NCBI GenBank assembly: GCA_913046365.1
Contig: CAJWRM010000001.1
Span: 1-64,000 of the forward strand
Direction: 5' to 3'
Length of the DNA stretch: 64,000 nucleotides
DNA from: an uncultured Flavobacteriales bacterium
GTDB lineage: Bacteria > Bacteroidota > Bacteroidia > Flavobacteriales_D > Crocinitomicaceae
The translations under genes and the position numbers were made by a program. Each line of letters opens with the position of its first letter. The stretch's first letter is position 1. Below the pieces are notes generated by a model, which did no database searches, was not told where the DNA came from, and worked only from the letters and a program-made list of their open reading frames with translations. Shown here one piece after another: positions 35,761-43,200 of this stretch.

Positions 35761-36559
35761 AAATGAATTTAGCAGGACCGATTAAATGGACCTGTGTAAA
35801 TTTACTTTTACCATTTGATTCATAGGATATCTGAAGTAAACCACCCTTAGTTCTTACCTTTATTAAACCATTATGATGCATTTCTTTCGCTGCATGTATT
35901 AATGCACATGCCGTTGCCCCTGTTCCACAAGAAAGGGTTTCATTTTCTACGCCTCGCTCGTAGGTAGCAATAGATAGTTCATCTGAAGCATGCTCAAAAA
36001 CCATATTAACATTAATTCCGTTAGATTCATACGCTTTTGAATAACGAATTTGTCGACCAATATTTATTAGGTTTTCAGATTCTAATTCTTTGAGAGAATC
36101 AACGGCTAACATTAGGTGCGGTGACCCCGTATCCATAAAAAATACATCCGTAAAAGGAATTGAATCTATTGCCTCAAGACTTATGTATTTAGGAAGGCCC
36201 ACAGCCGACATTTCCAGTTTTACGTCGTTACCACATAGCTCTGCCAAATGCAAACCATCAATCGCTTCAAAAGATACATTATGGGAAGAAAACAGTCCAT
36301 TATCGCCTGCAAACTTTACTGCACATCGCGCACCATTCCCACAAAAGCTATTTGACCCATCTGGATTAGAAAAATCCATATAAAAGTCATGTGTAGCAGA
36401 TTTGTTCAGTAGAATGAGGCCATCTGATCCAATACCAAATTTACGGTCACATAAAAACTTAACCTCATCTTCTGCGATATCATTGTACTTTCCATCAATA
36501 TTATTCAGGAGGATAAAATCATTTCCGGTTCCTTGATATTTAGAAAACTTGATTTGCAT
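35738..36559 (-). CDS. dapF: Diaminopimelate epimerase
   Basis: Converts LL- to meso-diaminopimelate for peptidoglycan and lysine. The two catalytic cysteines are in SFCGNGARCAVKF (about residue 74) and ETLSCGTGATACAL (about residue 212). The N-terminus IKFSKYQGTGNDFILLNNID is typical. 273 aa is normal. It heads a minus-strand operon with the unknown gene, the GNAT gene, mltG and possibly the asparaginase. The ATG lies only seven bases after a TACATTTG -7 box, so the mRNA seems nearly leaderless. Confidence 0.96.
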   Translation of the reverse strand: MQIKFSKYQGTGNDFILLNNIDGKYNDIAEDEVKFLCDRKFGIGSDGLILLNKSATHDFYMDFSNPDGSNSFCGNGARCAVKFAGDNGLFSSHNVSFEAIDGLHLAELCGNDVKLEMSAVGLPKYISLEAIDSIPFTDVFFMDTGSPHLMLAVDSLKELESENLINIGRQIRYSKAYESNGINVNMVFEHASDELSIATYERGVENETLSCGTGATACALIHAAKEMHHNGLIKVRTKGGLLQISYESNGKSKFTQVHLIGPAKFIYEGTVEI

Positions 36560-36566
36560 AACGCAA

Positions 36567-36574
36567 CAAATGTA
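36567..36574 (-). promoter_or_regulatory. -7 box of dapF (nearly leaderless)
   Basis: Minus strand TACATTTG (36574-36567) fits TAnnTTTG. Only seven bases separate it from the ATG at 36559. No TTG is found at the ideal -33 spacing. Confidence 0.45.
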
Positions 36575-36689
36575 ATGAATATGACGCGTAAAATGCTTTC
36601 TGTATTGCTTAACAATCTTTAACAGGGATTGTGTACCAAAATAACAGCTTTAGGTGTTAAACTTGTAACGACATAAATTAAATACTCAA

Positions 36690-38171
36690 ATGACAAAAAA
36701 ATCTTCTTTCAAAACATTTTTAATCGGTTTCTCAGGAGGTCTAATAGCGATTGTACTTTTTTTTGAATTCGTGAATCCTATTCAGGAACCAATTACTCAA
36801 ATACAATCAGACCAATTAATTGATGGAAATCGAAATACACCATCTTTCGCAGCTAATTTTTCCGGATTAAATACAACTGATTTCAAAGAGGCCTCTAAAA
36901 ATTCAATTAACTCTGTGGTTCACGTGACAACAAAAGTTGTCCAAACAACCTTTCAAAGAGATATTTTTCAAGAATTTTTCTACGGTCCAGGTGCAGGAGG
37001 AAGAGAATTCAAACAATTTGGGGAAGGAGCTGGCTCAGGTGTTATTGTATCGTCCGAAGGATACATTGTAACCAATAATCATGTGATAGAAAGTGCGAGC
37101 GAAATTGAAGTCACCCTAAATGATAACTCAAAATATACAGCAATAGTAGTAGGTGCGGATCCATCTACAGACATTGCGGTACTTAAAATCGAAGCATCCG
37201 GTCTTCCGGCGATTGCGATTGGTAATAGTGATGATTTAGCCATTGGAGAATGGGTACTGGCAGTCGGAAACCCCTTTAATCTAACATCTACTGTAACTGC
37301 AGGAATTGTTTCGGCCAAAGCGAGAAATATTAATTTATTGAATAGTCCCAACAAAAATGTAGTTCCAATAGAATCATTTATACAAACGGATGCGGCAGTG
37401 AATCCAGGAAACAGTGGTGGTGCATTGGTAAATACAAGTGGTCAGCTCGTTGGGATTAATACTGCTATTGCCTCTCAAACAGGAAGCTACACAGGTTATT
37501 CCTTCGCTGTTCCAGTAAATTTGGTTCAAAAAGTAATGCGAGATCTTATAGATTATGGGATTGTTCAAAGAGGTTATCTAGGCGTTCAAATAAGAAATAT
37601 AACACAAGAGCTAAAAACCGAAAAAAACCTACCAAATTTAAAGGGGGTTTATATTTCCAAAGCGATTGAAGGAGGTAGCGCAGCTAAGGCGGGACTTAAT
37701 GAAGGTGATGTTGTTTTGAAAATAGGAACAAAAGAGGTGAACTCAGCGGCTTCGCTTCAAGAAGAAATTGGGAAAATGAGGCCAGGAGATAAAGTCGCTG
37801 TTACCCTTAGAACATCAAAAGGTAATGAGCAAGTCAAAGAGATTGTCTTAAGAAATAAGGAGGGACAAACTAAGCTGGTTTCCAAAGAAGAACTGAAAAA
37901 AAATGTAGCACTAGGAGCCACCTTTGTGCCACTAAGTAAAAAAGAGAAAGAGGCACTCAATATCGATTACGGTGTAAAGATTGAGTCGATAACAGCGGGT
38001 AAGCTAAAATCCCTCGGATTGAAAGAGGGCATTATTATCACAAAGATCAACAATGAGGCAGTTCGAAGCGTAGATCAACTCGCTTCAAAATTAAATGAAT
38101 CGAACAGCGGAATCCTTTTGGAAATAATGTCTGAAAGTGGGAAAAGAGATTATGTAGGTTTCGGGCTCTAA
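36690..38171 (+). CDS. HtrA/DegP-type serine protease with two PDZ domains
   Basis: A periplasmic protease-chaperone for misfolded envelope proteins. It has an N-terminal anchor or signal (TFLIGFSGGLIAIVLFFEFV). The chymotrypsin-like domain carries the triad His in IVTNNHVIESA (about residue 131), Asp in STDIAVLKIE (about residue 161) and Ser in NPGNSGGALVN (about residue 238). PDZ1 (about residues 290-380) starts YLGVQIRNI; a second, more divergent PDZ lies at about 405-490. 493 aa is the DegP size. It stands alone between dapF (divergent) and the sigma factor. Confidence 0.95.
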   Translation: MTKKSSFKTFLIGFSGGLIAIVLFFEFVNPIQEPITQIQSDQLIDGNRNTPSFAANFSGLNTTDFKEASKNSINSVVHVTTKVVQTTFQRDIFQEFFYGPGAGGREFKQFGEGAGSGVIVSSEGYIVTNNHVIESASEIEVTLNDNSKYTAIVVGADPSTDIAVLKIEASGLPAIAIGNSDDLAIGEWVLAVGNPFNLTSTVTAGIVSAKARNINLLNSPNKNVVPIESFIQTDAAVNPGNSGGALVNTSGQLVGINTAIASQTGSYTGYSFAVPVNLVQKVMRDLIDYGIVQRGYLGVQIRNITQELKTEKNLPNLKGVYISKAIEGGSAAKAGLNEGDVVLKIGTKEVNSAASLQEEIGKMRPGDKVAVTLRTSKGNEQVKEIVLRNKEGQTKLVSKEELKKNVALGATFVPLSKKEKEALNIDYGVKIESITAGKLKSLGLKEGIIITKINNEAVRSVDQLASKLNESNSGILLEIMSESGKRDYVGFGL

Positions 38172-38323
38172 TATATAGTTTTCAGGCACGGTTTTTGACG
38201 AGGCGGATAACCCATTTTGATTGCAAAAAAAAGACCTTGAATATTTTTCTTTTTGCTTTTTTTGGCTTTACTTTGCCATCTGTAAATGAATAAAATTAAT
38301 CACCAATATTACCCCTTCAGCGC

Positions 38324-39190
38324 ATGAGACAGCTAAAAATAACTAAATCGATAACGAACCGTGAAAGCCAATCTTTAGATAAATATTTACAGGACATAGG
38401 ACGGGAGGATTTAATTACAGCTGAACAAGAAGTTGAACTAGCAAAAAAAATAAAAGCTGGTGACCAACTAGCTTTAGAAAAACTGACAAGAGCGAATCTT
38501 AGATTTGTTGTTTCAGTTGCTAAACAATATCAAAACCAAGGACTTACACTACCTGACTTAATCAATGAAGGTAACTTAGGTTTGATCAAAGCAGCACAGA
38601 AATTTGATGAAACAAGAGGATTTAAATTTATCTCTTATGCCGTTTGGTGGATTCGTCAATCTATTCTTCAAGCTCTGGCGGAACAAGCAAGAATTGTGAG
38701 ACTTCCTTTAAACCAGGTTGGTTCATTAAATAAAATCAATAAAGCATTTTCTAAGCTTGAACAAGAGTATGAAAGACCCCCGTCTGCGGAAGAGCTTGCA
38801 GAAGCACTTGAGGTACCAGAAGATAAAATCAAAGAAAGTTTAAATGTATCTGGCCGACATGTTTCAATGGACGCACCTTTAACTACGAATGAAGACGGAG
38901 GAACTTTAATGGATGTGATGGCAAATAGTGACGCGCCGAAAACAGATCAGACATTGATGGCTGAATCTCTGCAAAAAGAAATTGAGCGTTCATTAAGTAC
39001 GCTAACTGATAAAGAACGAGAAATTATAAGATTATTTTTTGGAATTGGAATGAACCATGGGTTAACCTTAGAAGAAATTGGTTCTAAATTCAACCTCACG
39101 CGAGAAAGAGTGCGTCAAATTAAAGAAAAAGCGATACGACGACTTCGTCATACGTCTCGTAACAAATTACTTAAATCCTACCTAGGATAA
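38324..39190 (+). CDS. rpoD: Primary RNA polymerase sigma factor (RpoD/SigA), short Bacteroidota form
   Basis: The housekeeping sigma factor. It begins with region 1.2 ([20 protein letters not shown]), then region 2 ([17 protein letters not shown] and [15 protein letters not shown]), region 3 and region 4 with the helix-turn-helix [20 protein letters not shown]. At 288 aa it lacks region 1.1 and the long non-conserved insert of proteobacterial sigma-70, as is normal in Bacteroidota. That fits the TAnnTTTG-type promoters seen through the window. A good terminator follows. Confidence 0.96.
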   Translation: MRQLKITKSITNRESQSLDKYLQDIGREDLITAEQEVELAKKIKAGDQLALEKLTRANLRFVVSVAKQYQNQGLTLPDLINEGNLGLIKAAQKFDETRGFKFISYAVWWIRQSILQALAEQARIVRLPLNQVGSLNKINKAFSKLEQEYERPPSAEELAEALEVPEDKIKESLNVSGRHVSMDAPLTTNEDGGTLMDVMANSDAPKTDQTLMAESLQKEIERSLSTLTDKEREIIRLFFGIGMNHGLTLEEIGSKFNLTRERVRQIKEKAIRRLRHTSRNKLLKSYLG

Positions 39191-39197
39191 AATAAAC

Positions 39198-39228
39198 AAG
39201 CTGCCCTTCAAAAGGCGGCTTTTTTTTA
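39198..39228 (+). terminator. Rho-independent terminator after rpoD
   Basis: AAGCTGCC and GGCGGCTT form an eight-pair hairpin (one G-U pair) with an eight-base loop, followed by a T-run. It lies seven bases after the stop codon. Confidence 0.9.
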
Positions 39229-39258
39229 TTAGCAAACAACAAATCAAACATACATAAA

Positions 39259-40710
39259 ATGGAACTAGAATTGGGTTATGAAAAAGGCTTACAATTACAT
39301 ATAGAAAAAGAACGTGCGGCCGTAAAACTTCAAAGTAAGGTAGGTGAACTACTTTACGAAAAAGGAATAGAGCTCGTTCTCTTTCGTCATCATTTAACAG
39401 ATATAACAATTTCAGAAATAATCAATCTTCATGATTATTCACGTAAGGTCGGTAGCAACGCTATAGATGTATTTACTACATCCGAACTTGCTACAAACCT
39501 GTTAGAACTAAATATAATCCCTTCAAAGCTTGATATAGGAAAACTTGCAAAGGAATGGAATGGGGAAAAGTCCTCTTATTCAGATCAAAAAGACTTTTTG
39601 ATGAAAAAGCTTTCGATTCTAAAGGAGAACCAGGAACAGCCTGTTGAGCCACGTGACGTCATTTTATATGGATTTGGAAGGATTGGAAGGCTTGCTGCAA
39701 GAGAATTAATCAAGCAGGCAGGAAAAGGTCAACAGCTAAGGCTTAGGGCAATTGTTACAAGAAGTTCTAAAGATGCGGATATCATAAAAAGAGCGTCTTT
39801 ACTTAGAAATGACTCAGTTCACGGCGCTTTTAAAGGTTCTGTTATTGAAGATTTAGAGAAAAAAGCCTTGGTGATCAATGGGCAAATTGTTCATATGATC
39901 AGTGCAAATGCACCGGAAGAAATTGATTACACCACTTACGGTATAAATAATGCTCTGGTAATTGACAATACGGGTGTATTTACCAATAGAGAAGCCTTAT
40001 CGCGTCACTTAAGCTCAAAAGGAACGGAAAAAGTTCTACTTACTGCACCAGGTAAAGAAATTCCAAATATTGTATACGGCATTAACCAAGGAGAGCTTGA
40101 TTTAGAAAATGAGAACATCTATTCTGCAGCATCATGCACTACCAATGCAATTTCACCGATTTTAAAATTAATGAGTGATGAATTCGGAATAGAAAAAGGC
40201 CACATTGAAACAGTACATGCCTACACGAATGACCAAAACTTATTGGACAACATGCACAAAAAACCAAGAAGAGGTCGGTCTGCAGCGATAAACATGGTAA
40301 TTACTTCAACAGGCGCTGGAAATGCTGTAACAAAGGTAATCCCTGAATTAAAAGACAAATTAACAGCGAACGCAGTGCGGGTACCAACGCCAAATGGTTC
40401 CCTGGCAATCATTAGCCTGGAATTAAATAAGAAAACTACTGTGGAAGAAGTAAATCAGGTAGTTCACAATGAGGCATTAAATGGAAATCTTGTAAATCAA
40501 ATTTATTACTCACTGGATAGCGAACTTGTATCGAATGATATTATTGGAAATACATGCTGCGCTGTTTTTGATTCTGAAGCCACTTTAAGTTCAAAAGACG
40601 GGAAAAGTATTGTTTTGTATACTTGGTATGATAACGAATATGGTTACACCAAACAAGTCATTCGTTTGGCTAAATACATAACAAAGGTCCGCAGAGCAAT
40701 TTATTATTAA
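39259..40710 (+). CDS. gap: Glyceraldehyde-3-phosphate dehydrogenase with about 130-residue N-terminal extension
   Basis: A classical GAPDH. The Rossmann start ILYGFGRIGRLAARELIKQA (about residues 135-154), the catalytic Cys in SAASCTTNAISPILKLM (about residue 296) and the substrate Arg/Thr segment are intact, ending WYDNEYGYTKQVIRLAKYI. It differs from the usual 335-residue enzyme in having about 130 extra residues at the N-terminus. These are helical (ERAAVKLQSKVGELLYEKG) and without a recognised family. Long GAPDH forms are known in Bacteroidota. Glycolytic or gluconeogenic use is likely; coenzyme preference is unknown. Confidence 0.92.
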   Translation: MELELGYEKGLQLHIEKERAAVKLQSKVGELLYEKGIELVLFRHHLTDITISEIINLHDYSRKVGSNAIDVFTTSELATNLLELNIIPSKLDIGKLAKEWNGEKSSYSDQKDFLMKKLSILKENQEQPVEPRDVILYGFGRIGRLAARELIKQAGKGQQLRLRAIVTRSSKDADIIKRASLLRNDSVHGAFKGSVIEDLEKKALVINGQIVHMISANAPEEIDYTTYGINNALVIDNTGVFTNREALSRHLSSKGTEKVLLTAPGKEIPNIVYGINQGELDLENENIYSAASCTTNAISPILKLMSDEFGIEKGHIETVHAYTNDQNLLDNMHKKPRRGRSAAINMVITSTGAGNAVTKVIPELKDKLTANAVRVPTPNGSLAIISLELNKKTTVEEVNQVVHNEALNGNLVNQIYYSLDSELVSNDIIGNTCCAVFDSEATLSSKDGKSIVLYTWYDNEYGYTKQVIRLAKYITKVRRAIYY

Positions 40711-40823
40711 CTTCCAGCACCTGGTAACTCGGTTGCCAAGTAGAGATTTATTAAAGATGTAAGAAGTGCAATTATAGCTATCCACAAAGCTATTGTACTT
40801 CTTTTACTGTGTCTTTCCGCCAT
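40707..40823 (-). CDS. Possible 38-residue single-span membrane protein
   Basis: A short frame from ATG 40823 to TAA 40707 encodes a basic N-terminus (MAERHSKRS), one hydrophobic segment (TIALWIAIIALLTSLINLYL) and a polar tail (ATELPGAGS). This is the layout of a small inner-membrane protein with the positive end inside. It overlaps the last four bases of gap on the opposite strand. No clear promoter is seen, and chance cannot be excluded at this length. The neat hydrophobic block in an otherwise empty 417-base gap is the main support. Confidence 0.4.
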   Translation of the reverse strand: MAERHSKRSTIALWIAIIALLTSLINLYLATELPGAGS

Positions 40824-41094
40824 AATAACCATTCATACGGATTTGGTTGATTTAAGTTTCAATGATTTATGAGATATTTGTTTTCTAGTTTCCTAAGATT
40901 GTGTTGAAAACAATAATGTTCTAGAGATGCTTTGTATATGTAAAATGCAAACAGAATCAGAGAAATAGTTGATATAAGATTTGAACATTGCTTTGTGAAA
41001 ATATCACATGATGATAGTAAAAACAAATGCTATCGACGATTTATAGGCCTTATTTATTTTTCGATTAAATGGTGCCCTCTATTCCTAATTTCGC
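40824..41094. other. Intergenic stretch without a recognisable gene
   Basis: Of the 417-base gap between gap and the serine palmitoyltransferase homologue, this part is AT-rich. It has no convincing open frame, RNA motif or hairpin terminator that I can see. Confidence 0.5.
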
Positions 41095-41102
41095 TAAATT
41101 TG
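41095..41102 (+). promoter_or_regulatory. -7 box of the serine palmitoyltransferase-like gene
   Basis: TAAATTTG matches TAnnTTTG, 25 bases before the ATG at 41128. The -33 position holds only GGTG, a weak match. Confidence 0.45.
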
Positions 41103-41127
41103 TGCCTTAAAGTTTAAGTAAACAGAT

Positions 41128-42378
41128 ATGTCCGCAGATATTTTTGAAAAAATAGAAGCCAACAGAGGCCCTTTAGGTATTCACGCCAAGCAATCACATG
41201 GTTATTTTACATTCCCAAAGTTAGAAGGTGAAATTAGCCCACACATGGTTTTTAGGGGGCGAAAAATGTTGAATTGGTCGCTAAATAATTATTTAGGTTT
41301 GGCAAATGACCCGGAGGTTAGAAAATCTGATGCGGAAGTAGCTGAAGAATATGGATTTTCACATCCAATGGGAGCTAGAATGATGAGTGGAAATACTGAT
41401 TTCCATGAACAACTAGAAAATGAACTATCAGAATTTGTTGAAAAAGAAGATACCATATTATGTAATTTCGGATACCAAGCGGTTCTTTCTTGTATTGATG
41501 CATTGGTCGATCGTAAGGATGTAATTGTTTATGATGCTGAATCACATGCTTGTATATTAGATGGTGTTCGACTACACATGGGTAAAAGATACGTCTTCAA
41601 ACATAATGATTTAGAAGACTGCGAAAAACAATTGATACGTGCTGAAAAGTTAGCGGAAGAAACAGGAGGTGCTATTCTTGTGATTACCGAAGGTGTTTTC
41701 GGTATGCGAGGAGATCAAGGTAAAGTAAAAGAGATTGTTGCTTTAAAGGAAAAATACAATTTCAGACTTTTCGTAGACGACGCACACGGTATAGGAACAC
41801 TTGGTGCAAAAGGTGGCGGTACCGGACAAGAACAAGGGTGCCAAGATGGTATTGATATTTATTTCGGAACATTCGCAAAATCATTTGCATTAATTGGAGG
41901 ATTTATTTCTAGCGACGCTCAAGTTGTTGAGTACTTGCGATATAACATGCGTTCTCAAATTTTTGCTAAATCTCTTCCTATGACTCTTGTAAAAGGTGCA
42001 TTAAAGAGACTTGAGATCATGAAGAGAAGCACGGTACATAAGGATAAACTTTGGGAGATTACCAATGCACTGAAAAATGGTTTAGTAGAAAACGGTTTTG
42101 AAATAGGCCCATCAAATTCGTGCGTAACCCCTGTTTATTTGAATGGTTCAATTCCAGAGGCGACTAACCTTATATTCGACCTAAGAGAGAATTTCAATAT
42201 ATTCTGTTCTATGGTAGTTTATCCGGTCGTTCCTAAAGGAATGATTATTTTAAGATTGATTCCAACTGCCTCGCACACACTTGAGGATGTAAAATTTACA
42301 ATTGATTGTTTTTCAAAAATCGTTGGTAAATTAAAGGCTGGAGAATACATGGCTGACACGATTGCTCCTATCAAGTAA
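41128..42378 (+). CDS. Serine palmitoyltransferase-like alpha-oxoamine synthase
   Basis: A PLP enzyme that condenses an amino acid with an acyl-CoA and releases CO2. In Bacteroidota it makes the first intermediate of sphingolipids, or of sulfonolipids when cysteate is used. The sequence has NWSLNNYLGLANDPEV, GFSHPMGARMMSGNTDFHEQ, VDDAHGIGTLGAKGGGTGQ and the PLP-lysine in FGTFAKSFALIGGF (about residue 251). 416 aa fits serine palmitoyltransferase better than biotin-pathway BioF or glycine C-acetyltransferase. It is a single gene with its own -7 box. The choice between serine and cysteate cannot be made here. Confidence 0.87.
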   Translation: MSADIFEKIEANRGPLGIHAKQSHGYFTFPKLEGEISPHMVFRGRKMLNWSLNNYLGLANDPEVRKSDAEVAEEYGFSHPMGARMMSGNTDFHEQLENELSEFVEKEDTILCNFGYQAVLSCIDALVDRKDVIVYDAESHACILDGVRLHMGKRYVFKHNDLEDCEKQLIRAEKLAEETGGAILVITEGVFGMRGDQGKVKEIVALKEKYNFRLFVDDAHGIGTLGAKGGGTGQEQGCQDGIDIYFGTFAKSFALIGGFISSDAQVVEYLRYNMRSQIFAKSLPMTLVKGALKRLEIMKRSTVHKDKLWEITNALKNGLVENGFEIGPSNSCVTPVYLNGSIPEATNLIFDLRENFNIFCSMVVYPVVPKGMIILRLIPTASHTLEDVKFTIDCFSKIVGKLKAGEYMADTIAPIK

Positions 42379-42388
42379 TTTGCTTAGA

Positions 42389-43087
42389 CTACCTTCTAGA
42401 AGAATCGATTAGCATTTTTAGTTTTTTCTCATCAACCAATAAGACTTCCGAAATAAAGTATTTTGAATTCTGGCGTCGCTTTTTTTTGGCCCCAGAAAAG
42501 TGCAATTCATTTGGTTTTAGAAATTTAATAAATTCGTCAATATTTTCTGGACTTATACCACCACCGGGTAGAACCTGAATGCGACCTGAAGCAAATTCAA
42601 TGATCTCTTTCAACCTCTCCTTACCCGAGAAAACATTTACCTCGCAGCCAGAAGTGAGAATTCGATCAAATTTCATAGAAATCAATTGCTCTATTGCTTT
42701 CTGCCAATTTTCAATATCGTCAAATGCCTTATGAAATGTTAGCTCAATATTTGGTGTTAGCATGCGTAAACGCCTCAAAAAAGTAACATCAAGCTCTCTT
42801 TGCGGAGTCAAAGCACCAACCACTATACCTTGAATACCTAATTTCTGATAATGAACAATATCCTGCATCATCTGAGTTTTCTCATCTTCATCATATACAA
42901 AATCGCCCGAACGCGGGCGAATTAGCACCTGGGTATTCATACCTAGTTCAACTGATTGCTTGACCAATGCCATCGACGGAGTTAAACCACCGTAGGTCAA
43001 TTCTTGACATAGCTCTACCCTATCTGCACCAAACTTAGCCGCCAAATTCAGAGACTTAAAACAAGAAACACAAATTTCTACCAGCAT
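42389..43087 (-). CDS. cutC: CutC family protein (copper homeostasis)
   Basis: A 232-residue TIM-barrel protein of the CutC family. The family pattern is clear: MLVEICVSCFKSLNLAAKFG, ADRVELCQELTYGGLTPS, IRPRSGDFVYDEDE, FHKAFDDI and ILTSGCEVNVFSGKERLKEI. CutC was linked to copper tolerance in E. coli, but its enzymatic role is not established. It is convergent with the serine palmitoyltransferase homologue and divergent from the E1 gene. Confidence 0.92.
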   Translation of the reverse strand: MLVEICVSCFKSLNLAAKFGADRVELCQELTYGGLTPSMALVKQSVELGMNTQVLIRPRSGDFVYDEDEKTQMMQDIVHYQKLGIQGIVVGALTPQRELDVTFLRRLRMLTPNIELTFHKAFDDIENWQKAIEQLISMKFDRILTSGCEVNVFSGKERLKEIIEFASGRIQVLPGGGISPENIDEFIKFLKPNELHFSGAKKKRRQNSKYFISEVLLVDEKKLKMLIDSSRR

Positions 43088-43165
43088 AAAAACACAATTA
43101 ACCGAAACACTTATTAATACATTAGGATTTAAAGATAAGGTAAAATAGCAATAAGCATTGGGAGA

Positions 43166-43194
43166 TTTGTTGCACTAATTTTTCCCTATATTTG
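43166..43194 (+). promoter_or_regulatory. Promoter of the E1 alpha-beta gene (nearly leaderless)
   Basis: TTTG (43166-43169 region), about 17 bases and TATATTTG (43187-43194) resemble the Bacteroidota promoter. The ATG at 43201 begins only six bases after the -7 box, so transcription should start at or beside it. Confidence 0.5.
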
Positions 43195-43200
43195 CAACTA

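Noticed and set aside
43187-43200. TTG start at 43192 for the E1 gene
   Set aside because: It lies inside the -7 promoter box; the ATG at 43201 is in frame and suitable.
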